NCBI RefSeq assembly: GCF_023065955.2
Contig: NW_026622974.1
Coordinates: 26,815,718-26,879,717 of the forward strand
DNA length: 64,000 bases
From: Ursus arctos
Taxonomy: Eukaryota; Chordata; Mammalia; Carnivora; Ursidae
Direction: 5' to 3'
Shown: one piece after another, positions 1 through 11,239 of the stretch
How positions within the stretch are numbered: the first letter of the stretch is position 1
Layout: every line of letters begins with the position of its first letter
Translations under genes and position numbers: made by a program
The notes under the pieces: generated by a model
The model's database searches: none
Told to the model about the DNA's origin: nothing
What the model saw: only the letters and a program-made list of their open reading frames with translations

Positions 1-59
1 TCTCCTAGTGAATCACATTGCCATCTACCTAGTGGCCAACAAAATGTTTTTTAATTTCC

Positions 60-650
60 TTTTTATTTATCAAATCCATACATTTCTTTCTCTCCCCTCC
101 ACTGTCTTAGTTCAAATCACCATTATCTCTTCTCTGGATTACAGCCTCATAGTTGGTATCCCGGACAAAAACTTTGCCCGTTTCCAGTTTGTCTTCATCG
201 TGATACCAGGGCATACATGCTAAAGCACAAATCTGGCTATGAAAATCCTCTGATCAAAATTTTATGTTGTCCCCTCACTGCCTTTGGGCACAAAGCAAAC
301 TTGTTAGCAAGACATGAATGATCTTTCCCAATTTGGTCGCTGCTCACCTCTCCAGCTTCATCTTTTCTCATTCTCTCTTATCAGGACTGTGCTCCTTGAA
401 GTTCTATGACAAGGTCATACTTTATCCAGCTTCCAGACTGGAACACACTTTATGCCTCATTTCCTTTCTCTTTCTTCACCTTGTTAACTGTTGGTCATAA
501 ATAAGAGATACCGTGTCTTCCAGGGAGTCTTCCTTGATAGCTCCTCAGCCACTGGTTGTTCCCTCAGAATCCTGTGATTGTCTTTTATTCGTATCAGAGC
601 ACTGTTCATCCTATATTACCCTTTTCTGTCTCCATCCTCATAACCATAGT
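60..650 (+). repeat. L2 LINE remnant, copy 1
   Basis: The stretch follows the familiar 3' part of the mammalian L2 LINE in order. A 'ctctggattacagcctcatagttgg' type segment comes first, then 'cctctgatcaaaattttatg', then 'cactgcctttgggcacaaagc', then 'ctgctcacctctccagcttcatc', and finally 'ttccagggagtcttccttga' and 'tcagagcactgttcatc'. It is heavily diverged and no reading frame survives. The next L2 copy starts immediately after in the same orientation. Edges are approximate because the identification is from memory of the consensus. Confidence 0.7.
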
Positions 651-1178
651 CAAAACCCTTTAAAAGTTTTGCATAACTCTCAGAATAAGATCTAATTAGT
701 CTGGTTCCCATAACTTGATGTTATCTGGCTCCTTTTTAAGTCTCCCACCTCATCTAGTACCATTTTTTATCTTCCCCCATGTTCTCAGGTGTTGTTGGCC
801 TTCTCTTTGGTCCTCAGACTTGCCATGCTCATTTGGAGACTTGCTTGCAAGCCTGGTCTTGTCATAGCTGGCTCCTTCCTGTCATTCATACCTTACCTTA
901 AATGTCACCTCAGCAGAAAGGCTTCCATGACCACTCAATCTATTGCAGCCCCTCTGTCAGTCTCTGTCACTGTCCACCATGTCAGTTCTCTGCATACTGC
1001 ACATCCTGACTGAATGTTTCTCTTAATTATTAATTTGTTTCTTTCTTATCTGTGTGTCCCCAGCCAGAAGGTAAAACTCTGTGAGAGCACAGACCTTGTC
1101 TACTTTTTTCTTTATATCATATCCCAAATGCCAGTAAAAATGCCTCAATAAATAATTAGTTGAATGAATGACTCCCTC
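651..1178 (+). repeat. L2 LINE remnant, copy 2 with intact 3' end
   Basis: A second L2 3' region follows copy 1 head to tail. Recognisable blocks are 'ctctcagaataagatctaa', 'ttatctggctcc', 'catagctggctccttcctgtc', 'aatgtcacctcagcagaaagg' and the terminal 'cctcaataaataattagttgaatgaatga', which matches the L2 3' end. A SINEC inserted just downstream. The small frames inside it are chance. Confidence 0.75.
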
Positions 1179-1180
1179 AT

Positions 1181-1412
1181 AAGACCACAGGCTTTTTGGG
1201 GTGCCTGGGTGGCTCAGTTGGTTAAGCATCTGCCTTCGACTTAGGTCATGGTCCTGGGGTCCTGGGATCCTGGGATCGAGCCCTATGGGGCTCTCTGCTT
1301 GGCGGGAGCCTGCTTCTCCTTCTCCCTGCCACTCCCCCTGCTCGTACTCTCTCTCTCTCTCTCAAATAAATAAATAAAATCTTTTAAAAAAGAAAAAAAG
1401 ACTACAGGCTTC
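1181..1412 (+). mobile_element. SINEC (carnivoran tRNA-Lys SINE) with target duplications
   Basis: The body at about 1197-1397 begins ggggtgcctgggtggctcag, continues with the tRNA-like promoter part, a CT-rich stretch, then aaataaataaataaaatctt and an A-rich tail. Direct repeats aagaccacaggctt (from 1181) and aagactacaggctt (1398-1411) flank it, with one mismatch. This is the hallmark of L1-machinery insertion. The family is Pol III transcribed and non-autonomous. Confidence 0.92.
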
Positions 1413-1479
1413 TTGAGGACAGACTCTATTTTAATAATCTCTATTTATATGGCATCATTCTCGATGCATCAAAGGCAGT

Positions 1480-1560
1480 AATCTCATTCATTCACTTAAA
1501 CATATTTATTTTTATGTTCTAGGCATTGTGTAGTAGAGGACAGAGAGAAAAACAGTCTAG
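1480..1560 (-). repeat. L2 3'-end fragment, antisense
   Basis: The order 'tcattcattcacttaaacatatttattttt', 'gttctaggcattgtg' and 'gagagaaaaacag' is the reverse complement of the L2 3' terminus (tcaataaatatttgttgaatga). It is short and diverged. Confidence 0.5.
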
Positions 1561-2295
1561 TGACAAAAATGCCAGTCCACCTCATATGCAAATGCAGTTC
1601 AATTTTCCCAAGGCTGGAAGCTTGGAAGTTGTCCAGCCTTCCAGAATCAGCCTTTACTTTGATCACACAATGTAAAAAATTCGAAATCCCATGCCAAGTG
1701 AAATCTAGCACGATTACTGATATTACTAAGAATTCATCAGGGCCATGGGGGTGATTAGTTTCAGAAGCTATTTGTCACCTCTTGATCTATATCCCTGCCC
1801 TAAGCTTCATTCTTGATGTCTTCATCTTACTTCCTTCAGCTACTGTCCACTGTCCCCCCAAAAAGAACTTCCTTCCTCTATTCCACCAAACACAAACTTA
1901 TTGTATGTAACTGACATGTGATGAAGGCTCGGGGACTTAGGGGTAAATTATAAATCAGAACAGAAAACAAGCTCTCACTAACGGTTTTTTCCTTAGTCCT
2001 CTGCCTGCCACTGTATTGCTAGGTGCTGCCTCCACCTACAGAGACCTTTCTCTCAGAAAATGCCCATTACTCTAATACCTAGAAAATTTAGCTGCCCTTG
2101 TATCACTATTTCTCTCCTAAAAGAAAAGTCCACATATCTCATCACATCTATTTCTCTCCTACAAAAAAGTCCACATATCTCTCCTAAAAAAAAAAAGTCC
2201 ACATATCTCACCACTAATAGGTTTTCCTAAGCAAAAGAGCTGCTTTGAACAAAGCAGAATTATCATCTCCCTCACTTTAGATAACTGTCTAAACT
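1561..2295. other. Unique DNA with a small triplicated motif
   Basis: No gene or known repeat is recognised. The one structured part is at 2109-2213, where a unit of the form 'tttctctcctaaaa..aagtccacatatctc' occurs three times in a row with different A-run lengths and small internal gaps. This is consistent with local slippage duplication. Confidence 0.6.
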
Positions 2296-2299
2296 TTTG

Positions 2300-2645
2300 T
2301 CAACAATGCCTAAAATTACATTTAGCTTTAGATTAAACATACTGCATAATTGACTCACTGAAATTGTTTAGACTGAAATCTTTAAGTCTTTCGGAAGAGT
2401 TGCCTTTCAACTGCATCTCTTATCATTTTGCCCTTGTTTATTTGGAATTTTAACCAAAGTACAGACAGGCATCCCTGATAAGTTTCATCCTATTATATTT
2501 GGCCCATCATTTCAGCATGTCAAGATCTTTTAGAATTTTGGTTCTGGCATACAATATATACACTATCCCTGCCAACTTCATGTCAAATGCACTTGCTTAA
2601 GTATGTTCTCTGTCGTCTCATCAGCCACCAAAAATGGCTAATAGG
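2300..2645 (-). repeat. CR1/L3-type LINE fossil, antisense
   Basis: Blocks such as 'catccctgataagtttcatc', 'tcatttcagcatgtcaagatc', 'ttggttctggcatacaatat' and 'ccctgccaacttcatgtcaaa' follow, in order, the antisense of the vertebrate CR1/L3 reverse-transcriptase region (consensus 'catcttgttggattcagccc ... cctgtcaagatctttttgga ... gtcatccaatatattagctatccctcccag'). The same region is seen again, better preserved, at 16760-17680. The call rests on remembered consensus and needs an alignment. Confidence 0.55.
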
Positions 2646-2649
2646 CGTG

Positions 2650-4455
2650 TGCTATCTTGTGACAGGATTCTAAGAGCTAGAAGAAGATAATTAAATAAGA
2701 CATAAAAATTTCAAGATATGAAAAAAGATAAAAATCAAATGAGAAGATTAAAACTTGCCAAATGAGACATCCAAGAACAAATATTTTTAGATTGGGAGTA
2801 AAAGTACCATGTTCAGTCATGTATCTGCCATTTCTCTTGATAATCCCTGCACCACTTACTTTGAGTTAGAGGTCTGGAGATTGAATGAGGTGTGGAATAG
2901 GTGGTTGCCATAAAACATATTTTAATGTGGCAGGGCCAGAACTAGCCTAAGGCAAGTCAGAGGCCAAAGACAGAAAATTCAAGGAGGCGCTTAGTCTCAG
3001 GATCTTGAAAGAGCAGGGAAGCCTTGCACAACTTTGGGAGTGAGTGCCCCCTTAAATATTGCATGGTAGGCTTCCACTTGTCAAAGTCTCATAATGAGGA
3101 GGGACATTTATAGAAGGTGTCCTTGCCAAAGTTTATTCCTTCAGCCTAAGCTTGAGCTATCATATTTCCACCTTACTCATTGCTAGCTGAAACACCACAG
3201 TTAATCCTAGCAATCTTCAAAGAATGCTTGAATTTGTCCTCTGCTTATTTCTTTAGTGATCTAAGACCACCATTACTAAGAGGGAGCTCTAGGCATCAGA
3301 AATAATAAGAAATAGGCTTCACCTACCTTTTAAATTCATAACATAGACCAAAAAGGCCAGTTTTTTTATTCAGTACATTCTGCAACCTTCTATGTCAGCC
3401 ACTGTATTATTTTCTTTGTTCTGCTTTCCTCATTTTCTTGCAGTTTGGTCCACCACCAGTAGCATCAGTTCCAGGAAAGGCAGGATCACAACCAGTTCTG
3501 GCTTAGTTACATATGTTGGGATCCTCTTGGCAACCGTGCACTGGTGTATACAATTAACTTGCTCTGTCCAGACCTGCTTGGCCATGTTTTCTTGGGGTCT
3601 GAAGCTACCTTGTGTCCAAATCTCTGTTCCCCAGGACTGACGCTACATGATCACGTAGCTGGAAGCCACAGCATTTCTCCCTTCCTTTTTCCTGATGCCC
3701 TCATTATTATACCATAGCTGCTGAGTACCTGTAGAGGTTGTATTCTCTGTTACAAAATTATGTGTCCCTTCACCTATGCTGTTTTTATATAGGTGTTTAC
3801 CTGGTTGAATACACATAAATCCTAACTGTTTTGCTTTTTAAGAAGTAGGTTATTTCATGAATGGACAAGTGGGCTAATGAGAATGAGCAGTAGGTACTAG
3901 GTGTTTCAACACTCAGAAAGCCATGGTTAAATTAACTGAGCTGTCATGTGCCTTATAGTATGTAAATACTTGGAAGCCAGGCAGATGGCTGCTATGATAT
4001 CTTAACGTCTTTGGTATAGTTATTCCTTACCAATGATAAGCATTGCTTTGCTTAAGCACTTTAGTTGGAAAAATTATAATTGACAATTTTAATTCCTAGT
4101 AAATAAAGGAGATTCAGAGAAAAATAATAAAAATATATCATGTTCACACACATACACGTATGAATAGATGTAAATTATAAAGGGCAGCCAGTGCCAGGAA
4201 AAGCCAAATTCTTTGACACTCTTGCGTGCTCCAATATCACCCTTTTCATTATTCAAAAACAAGTAGCTAAGGTGGATTCTCAATGAATTTGTGATAAATT
4301 ATTATGTTAACTTTCTGTAAGGCAGGTTGTATCCTTAATGTTTTAAAATTCGATCCAACTAGATTAAAATGTAATGGTTTTGCTTTTTATTTACATATTC
4401 CCTTATGTTTTTGCAAGTCCTATTTGCTCTTTCAGCAAGAATATTTTATTTTTTT
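2650..4455. other. Unique AT-rich DNA, no gene recognised
   Basis: I see no recognisable gene. A frame of 82 codons at 3392-3640 resembles no family I know and has no coding context. A possible very old repeat lies near 2925-3075 (gcagggccagaactagccta) but I cannot name it. Confidence 0.5.
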
Positions 4456-4565
4456 TATTTTAAAACAGTATTAGACATTACAATAGGCACTAGGAATACA
4501 TCAGTGAAAACAGCCATAATCCCTGCCTTCATAGTTTATAAACTAGAGGGACAGACAGAATTAAA
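4455..4565 (-). repeat. L2 3'-end fragment, antisense
   Basis: The sequence 'aataggcactaggaataca', 'tcagtgaaaacagccataat' and 'ccctgccttcatagttta' is the antisense of the L2 3' region (consensus caggcactgggaatacagcag ... aagtccctgccctcatggagc). No coding content. Confidence 0.6.
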
Positions 4566-5160
4566 GCTGTACTTAAGGAGACATTTGGTTAAAGATGCCT
4601 TATATCTCATCTCCAACCAAATACCCACATTAAAATTTTATGAAGCCACTATTTAGAAAAAGAAGAGGAGTTGGGTCATAAACAGATGACAGATTTTAGC
4701 AAATTTATGGAACACATAAAAGAGGTGGAGACGTGGTAACTGGTGAATTAGATCAGAGGAAATCTCCAGCCTAGACTACACAGAGAGGTTTGTAGTCTAA
4801 ACTCATCTGTAATGCAGAATCTAGGCAATGCTTGGGACTGAAAAATGCTACCCTTAATTGAGGACAAAGTTAGATATGAGGCTAAAAATGAGAGGGAAAA
4901 TAGAATATCTGTTTGTGGAATGGTTAACTTTCCCACACGCATACATCTTCCCAACCTCCAAGTAAAGCTCATTTGAAAGCAAGCTTCTATCTACCAGGAA
5001 GGAGGGTACTTCTCTAAAGAAGTTGAATAGTCCTAGAGAAAATGACTTATTTAAAGCTCCCCCAGCATAAGAAACTTAAATGTAGGGTTCCCGGGCCCCC
5101 CACCCCAACCCCACCATTATTCTAAAAAAGTGCTTGCCTGTGAATTAGCAATAGAGGTAC
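4566..5160. other. Unique DNA
   Basis: No gene or named repeat is recognised. A C-rich patch (gggccccccaccccaacccc) lies at about 5092-5114, just before the AT/GA microsatellite. Confidence 0.5.
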
Positions 5161-5162
5161 CG

Positions 5163-5220
<58 letters not shown>
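5163..5220. repeat. Compound microsatellite (AT)n(AG)n
   Basis: About 22 bp of pure AT dinucleotides run straight into about 36 bp of pure AG dinucleotides. The tract is flanked on both sides by gaggtacc (5155-5162 and 5218-5225). A uniform tract of this length is likely length-variable. Confidence 0.95.
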
Positions 5221-5223
<3 letters not shown>

Positions 5224-5547
5224 CCAGTCAGTTTTTTGGCATCTTATTTGTAAAAAATAAACAACTAAGAAGCACTGAAAGTCTGAAGAAAGCCTTCAAT
5301 ATGAAGGAATGGCCAAAATAAACCAACATAAAAACCAACTTCAAAAAAAAAGTAAACAACAAAATATTTCTAATTGTCATCCTTAGAGTCTTATGGGGAA
5401 CTTGCGTCCACAAAACACGAATAGGAAGCTACCAAAGTAACAACCAGAGAATTAAAATGAACTCTCGCCTATCAAATATATTACTGCCAAAAATGTTATA
5501 GATGAATTAAAAAATGAATTTAAAGAATTCTTCCATAATATACAGGA

Positions 5548-5602
5548 AAAACAACAACAACAAACAACCCCCCCCCAAAAAACCCAAAACAACTAAAACA
5601 GC
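5548..5602. repeat. A/C-rich low-complexity tract
   Basis: Runs of aac trinucleotides, then nine or so C, then A-rich blocks (aaaaaacccaaaacaac). It sits directly before an L2 fragment. It is simple sequence with no coding meaning. Confidence 0.7.
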
Positions 5603-5654
5603 AACAAAAGACTGAAGATGTGAGAGAAAACAGAAGTATGGAGAAACAACATAT

Positions 5655-6060
5655 AACACTGCAGCTAGAGTGATCTTTCTAAAATGCAGACCATCCTTTC
5701 TGTTCTTCTGTTCATAATCATTTAAGTTTTACCAGTTGCTCTAAGTAAAAATCTTTTCACATAAGAGGCTTTGTGATTTGATCCTTTCTCTCCAGTCTTG
5801 ACTCAGAGTCTTGACTGATAATTTTTCCCATTGCCTCCTAGACCCTAGACTTTGAATACTTCTCTTCCAGAAAAGACCTTCTTTCCCACGTACCTTGTTC
5901 ACCTCGCTTCTCTTACTCCTTCTAGAATTAGGTTGAGCACTTCCTCAAGGAAGTTTTCCAGAATTCTCCCAACATGTAATTTTGTTTACTCGTAAGTTTC
6001 TTGTATTAAATTGTGAAGTCTTAATGGTAGGAACTGCATTTTTCATTTCTATTAGATAAA
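5655..6060 (+). repeat. L2 LINE remnant
   Basis: Opens with 'gcagctagagtgatctttct', matching the L2 block 'cagccagagtgatcctttta'. It continues with an 'ttcataatcatttaagtttt' equivalent, 'aggctttgtgatttgatcc', 'cctcaaggaagttttccaga' and 'ttaatggtaggaactgcat', all in L2 order. Heavily diverged and not coding. Confidence 0.6.
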
Positions 6061-6508
6061 CTGTATGAAATTGTTGATTTTAGGTCTTATATTCCCTAGG
6101 TCATATATAAACAATTTCATGTAATTTAACTTGATATATCCCAGCCCTTAATGTAATACATGAAGCTTAACGAATGTTAGATAATGTTTTGTGGAAAGAA
6201 AGAATAAGTTATTACCAGTACTGGTGGGGAAGAATTACTCTTGTAATCTGGGTCTTTACAGTTTTCAAGTAAAAATAAAGGCTTCATAGTTATAAGATCA
6301 AATATTTAATATTTTAAGATCAGAAACTAAACTATCATCATTTAAATCAGCAATGTATGTTAAATTAGTGATTTTAGCTATGCTACTGTTTCCGAAACTC
6401 AATCACAAAATCTTTCTAACCTAAGAAAGAAATCACTAATTGGAATATGGGATACACTAAAAGTCAAACAAAAATACACTTAAGCTCTCATTACATATGT
6501 TACAGAGT

Positions 6509-6550
<42 letters not shown>

Positions 6551-7105
6551 TACATGAAGATACTGTTTCACATGGAAGAGAAGTAGATTTGCTGTTGACT
6601 ATTCTGTCTTCTGTGTCCCTGTGGTTAATTTTCAGGTAGCATTATGTGGTAAAATCAAACACTTTTTCAGTCATTCTTGGCTTACATGGCTATTTAAAAG
6701 AAGGCTACCCACTGAATTGGAAATGAAAAAAATATTGATTGAACATAGTGAAATCAATTGGACCTTTTAGTGTTTTACATCTGTTTGTTTCCTACCAGCT
6801 TTCAAATCGGTTGACTGATTTTGATCACATTTGCTGCAATTCAGTTTTAAGTGTCAAGGTCAGTCTTAGAAAGAATCTTCCAGTATGCAAAGTTTGTCTT
6901 TAGGAAATTCCCAACCTCAGGTGATACTAGAACCTTTCTTGAGCAGAATCACAAAGTGGATAGGGTATATCTCAGATACTTTACATCTGTGTCTCCTCGA
7001 TTTCATATGGTGTCTCTTTCCTTATATTATGAATCAGACACATTTCTAATCAGAAATTGAAAGGTCTTATGCCTGACATAGGAAGTGTAGGCTTTAATGA
7101 CAAGA
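6061..7105. other. Unique AT-rich DNA with a (TA)n tract
   Basis: No gene is recognised. A pure TA dinucleotide run of about 33 bp is at 6517-6549. The remainder shows no known repeat to my eye. Confidence 0.55.
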
Positions 7106-7109
7106 GCAA

Positions 7110-7385
7110 GAGATATTAACGCAGGCAGACGGGTTTTCCCACTACCCTGAAAGCTTTTCAGGTTCTGCCTTGCTCTGTGGAATATATTATTTTATATCAC
7201 TGTATTAACAGTGAAAACATGAGAAACTATGCTCTCTGAACTTCTCTTTTTGTCATCTCAAAAATGGAGTAAAATACTACCTGTATCTTAAATTTGAGTA
7301 TTATATAAGAAACTACATGTGTAGCTCATAACAGAGTGCCTGACATACAGTGCGTGCTTAATAATTATTAGCTACTGCTACTATC
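7110..7385 (+). repeat. MIR SINE fossil
   Basis: The 3' half is clear: 'gaacttctctttttgtcatc', 'aaaaatggagtaaaatact', 'cataacagagtgcctgacat' and 'cttaataattattagctact' match the MIR consensus in order. The 5' half is weaker. Confidence 0.7.
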
Positions 7386-7474
7386 TGTTCCCCCAAACAG
7401 AGGATATCTAGCTTGTCACTTAAAATCAGAAGTAGAAGTTCCACATCCTAACTCCTGTTTACTCTTCATCTAGA

Positions 7475-8310
7475 TTTCCCCAGTGGTGACATCTTGTATG
7501 ACTATAATGCAATACACAATCCAGAATATTTATATTGATATAATCCACAGAGTTTATTCAGTTTTCACCAGGTATGTGTGCATGTATTTGTGTGTTTGTG
7601 TGTATGTATGTATAGTTCTATGGAATTTTATCATATATGTAGAGTTGTATAATCACAGCAATCAAGATACAGACTGATCTGGGCGCCTGGGTGGCACAGC
7701 GGTTAGGCGTCTGCCTTCGGCTCGGTGTGATCCCGGCGTTATGGGATCGAGCCCCACATCAGGCTCCTCCGCTGGGAGCCTGCTTCTTCCTCTCCCACTC
7801 CCCCTGCTTGTGTTCCCTCTCTCGCTGGCTGTCTCTATCTCTGTCAAATAAATAAATAAAATCTTTAAAAAAAAAAAAAAGATACAGACTGATCCACCAC
7901 AAGACTCCCTTGTGATACCTCATTTCTGACCTCATCCACTTGCTTCACTTCTGTGACTAACAAGCAATAAACTGTACTCCATCTCCTTTTATTATTTTAA
8001 CAGTGTCATATACATGGAATCACATAGTATATGACCTTTTAAGATTGGCTTTTTATACTTAGCATACTTCGTTTGAGGTACATTCAAGTTGTTACGCGTA
8101 TCAATAGTTTGTTCCTTTTTATTGCTGAATTATATTCCATGATATGGAGGTAATAGAGTTATTTAAACTGTTTCTAAGGACATTTGAGTTGTTTCAAGTT
8201 ATTGGCTATTACAAGGAAAGTTGCTATGAACATTCATTTACAAGTGCTTTTGTGAATGTAAGTTTTCATTTCTCTAGGGTATATGCTCATTTTGTTTCAC
8301 ATATTTTGAA
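7475..8310 (-). mobile_element. L1ME-type LINE 3' end, antisense
   Basis: Antisense L1 3' landmarks are 'acacaatccagaatattta', 'gtcatatacatggaatcac', 'gcgtatcaatagtttgttcc', 'attgctgaattatattccat' and 'tgctatgaacattcattta'. A SINEC at 7680-7878 interrupts it. It is old, inactive and 5' truncated or joined to the adjacent L1 piece. Confidence 0.8.
7664..7894 (+). mobile_element. SINEC, arctoid-type, with target duplications
   Basis: The body at about 7680-7878 begins gggcgcctgggtggcacagc, contains gatcccggcgttatgggatc and atcaggctcctccgctggga, then ctctgtcaaataaataaata and a 14-A tail. An exact 16-bp direct repeat, aagatacagactgatc, lies at 7664-7679 and 7879-7894. The perfect duplication and short tail indicate a fairly young insertion inside an ancient L1. 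Confidence 0.95.
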
Positions 8311-9480
8311 GTTACATTGCATGATTCATACACATTCAAGATTGCTGTCTTTTTGGTTGGTGGATTGGCTTCTTTATCATTATGTAATGATAGTATCTGT
8401 CCCTGGTAATTTTCTTTGCTCTGAAGTATACTTTATCTGATATTAATATAGCCATTTATGCTGTATTTTGATTAATGTCTGCTTGTTATATCTTTTACTG
8501 TTTCTTTATTTTCAACCTACTTGTATTGTTATATTTGAAATTTCTTACAGACTGCATTTCGTTGAGTCATATATTTTTAATCTACTCCTCAATCTCTGGC
8601 TTTTAATTGGTATGCTAATGTCATCTACATTTAATGCAATTATTGATATTTTAGGACTTAATTCTGGCATTTTTGTTTTTGTTTTTTTAAATTTTTCTGT
8701 TTTTAATTTCTCTGTTTTTTTTGTGTTTTTTTTTTTTTTTTTTTGCTGCCTTCCTCAAGGTTATTTTGAATATTCTTTAGAATTTCATTTTGATTCATCT
8801 ATGCTATATTTGAGTGTATTTATTTGTATAGTATTTTTAGTGATTTCTGTATGTATTATATTATGCATAGATGACCTGCTAGTCTATTAGTGTCATCATT
8901 TTACCAGTTCCAGTAAAGTATAGAAAATTTGCCTTCCTTTATGTCCTTTAACTTCCCTCATTTATAATATATTTGTCTTAAATATTTTGCTTACATATAT
9001 TATGTACATACAATATTAAAATTTTTGCTTCAACTATAAAATATAATTTAGAAAACTCAGGGGAGCAAAGGAAGTCTATACTCATTCTGGATTCATACTC
9101 ATTCTGTATTTCTTTTTTCCTTTATTCCAAGATTCCTTCTTTTGTCATTTACCTTCTGTTTAGAAAAATATCATTTGGGCATTCTTTCAGGTTATGTCTC
9201 CTGGCAACAGATTCTCTTAGATTTTATTCATCTGACAATGTCTTGATTGACCTTCATTCATGAAGGTTATTTGCACTGGATATAAAATTCTCTGTTGACA
9301 GTTCTTTCTTTTAGCAGTTGAAAAATATTCTCTCTCTTCCTTCAGGTCTCGTGGTTTCTGATGAGAAATTCACTGTCATTTGAATTGTTTTTGCCTATGG
9401 GGGGATAATTGTTTCTTTCTTGATGTTTTCCAGATTTTTAAAAACAATTCTTAGGAACATTTTTATGCTTGTGAATTTAT
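8310..9480 (-). mobile_element. Old L1M internal region, antisense
   Basis: Diagnostic antisense L1M text includes 'ttgctctgaagtatacttta', 'gatattaatatagccattta', 'ttttaattggtatgctaatg', 'ttaatgcaattattgatatt', 'taatttagaaaactcagggg' and 'gcactggatataaaattctc'. A 19-T run lies at about 8725-8743. The translated frames here, up to 140 codons, are read through the antisense strand and are not genes. Confidence 0.75.
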
Positions 9481-9685
9481 GTAGTGTATTCCAGAACCAT
9501 ATTGTGGTTAAGACATTAGTTCAATGAAATAATACTACACATTTTCAAATATATGACTAGCAGTTTCAGAAACATCTTTTATACATGTACCTTTACTGAG
9601 AGTTTTTAATACAGCAGAATGCAGTGAACACATGATTCACTAAAATACACTGTGTCTATTCAAATATACAAGACAATTCTTAGAA
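9481..9685. other. Short unique spacer between L1 fragments
   Basis: No repeat or gene is recognised. The spacer ends in acaattcttagaa followed by the T-run that marks the next antisense L1. Confidence 0.5.
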
Positions 9686-10368
9686 TTTTTTTTTTATTGA
9701 ACTATAGTTGACACACATGTTACATTAGTTTCAGGTGTACAACATAGTGATTTGACACTGTATAGGCTGTGATACTCACTACCAGTGCAGCTATTGTCTG
9801 TCACCATACAACAGTATTAAAATACCCTTGACTGTATTCCCTATACTATAGCTTTCATCCCTGTGGCTTATTCATCCCATGGCTGGAAGCCTGTACCTCC
9901 CACTTCTCTTCACTAATTTTTCCCTCTACCCACCCACTCCCCTCTGGCAATTACCAGTTTATTTTCTGTATTTATGGGTCTATTTCTGTTTTCTGGTTTG
10001 TTGGTTGGTTATTTTGTTTTATTTTTTATAGATTCCACAAATAAGTGAAATCATATGGTATATGTCTTTCTCTATCTGACTTATTTCATTTAGCATAATG
10101 TTCTCTAGCTCCACCCATGCTGTCCCAAATGGCAAGATCTCATTCCATTTTATGGCTGAGTAATATTCCATTGCGTATATGTACCACATCTTATTTATCC
10201 ATTCATCTGTAGATGGACATTTAGATTACTTCTATATCTTGGCTGTTACACAAAATGCTGCAATAAACAGAGAGGTGCATGTATCTTTTTGAATTAGTGT
10301 TTTTGTTTTCTTTGAGTAAATACCCAGTAGTGGAATTCCTGAATTGTATGGTATTTCTATTCATGCTG
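9686..10368 (-). mobile_element. L1MA-type LINE 3' end, antisense
   Basis: A poly-T start (ttttttttttattgaacta) is followed by antisense L1 3' UTR and ORF2 C-terminus. Landmarks are 'gtttcaggtgtacaacatag', 'atggctgagtaatattccat', 'catctgtagatggacattta' and 'gtaaatacccagtagtggaa'. It is 5' truncated. An unbroken target duplication was not found. Confidence 0.85.
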
Positions 10369-11140
10369 GGTTTTTTCATCCACAGGTTTATAAAATAGGG
10401 GTTTCGGGTATGTATTTGTCACCCTTAAGTATGTCATTTAAGAATGATAATGAGATTACAATGATTATAAAGAGTTAAAACTGCCAAAATATATGCATTT
10501 TAAGTTCTTAGAACTATCTTTTTATTTAAAAATTAATTAGCCTATTTAAAAATACAGTCCTGTTTTAAAGAACAATGGAAAAATAACAAGCATCTAACAT
10601 TATAATCTGTTGGCAGGATAAATATATGAACAAATTGTACTTATAAAAGCCTAATTAATATAAATGCACACCCATTGGATAGAAAGTCTCAAAAAAAGTG
10701 GAAATTAAAATTTAGTGGTGTGATAAAAAAGAATTCATAAGAGGAGATATCAGAAAGTATAGAGGAGTGCTCTTTTTATTTCTAAAAATAGTTAGAATTA
10801 AACAAAATTAAAAATAAATAAGAATTAAACCATACCAGGAATGCCAATCCTCTTTAAATCAAATTATCATCATGCTAGAGGCAAATGAAAACTTTTACAT
10901 TGTAATTGAAAAAAGAGATTCTTCTTAAGATGCCTTCTTAAGAGGCAAATGAAAACTTTTACATTGTAATTGAAAAAAGAGATTCTTAAGATTCTTAAGT
11001 ATAATCTTGAGTCTTCTCAAAGATACATTACATTTTTTAAAAACTAAAGTAATAAAACTTTCCTTAAAAATGTTACTAAAAATAAAATACACAGCTAGCT
11101 TCTAATAAAAGACATGACTGGCTTTGGAGACCAGGAGTTT
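10369..11140. other. Unique AT-rich DNA with a 64-bp tandem duplication
   Basis: No gene is recognised. A 64-bp unit beginning agaggcaaatgaaaactttt at 10877 repeats at 10941, and about 47 bases are identical between the copies before they diverge. See the finding on this duplication. Confidence 0.7.
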
Positions 11141-11144
11141 TTGT

Positions 11145-11226
11145 TTGTTTGTTTGTAAACTTCTTTCCCAAGGTCTTATAATAAGTACTAAACAAGACCA
11201 AGACTTGAACCCAGGCACTTTTTTCT
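11145..11226 (-). repeat. MIR fragment, antisense
   Basis: 'cccaaggtcttataataagt' followed by 'agacttgaacccaggcact' matches the antisense MIR core (cccaaggtcacacagctagt ... gggattcgaacccaggcag). Confidence 0.6.
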
Positions 11227-11239
11227 GCAGACATGTTAG

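Noticed and set aside
7690..7740. tRNA-like A-box and B-box sequences in several SINEC heads
   Set aside because: They belong to the tRNA-Lys-derived SINE promoter. The cloverleaf is decayed and followed by SINE body and A-tail, so these are not tRNA genes.
8468..8890. 140-codon open frame rich in Phe, Leu and Val, looking like a membrane protein
   Set aside because: It reads through antisense L1M sequence. T-rich antisense L1 always gives hydrophobic translations.
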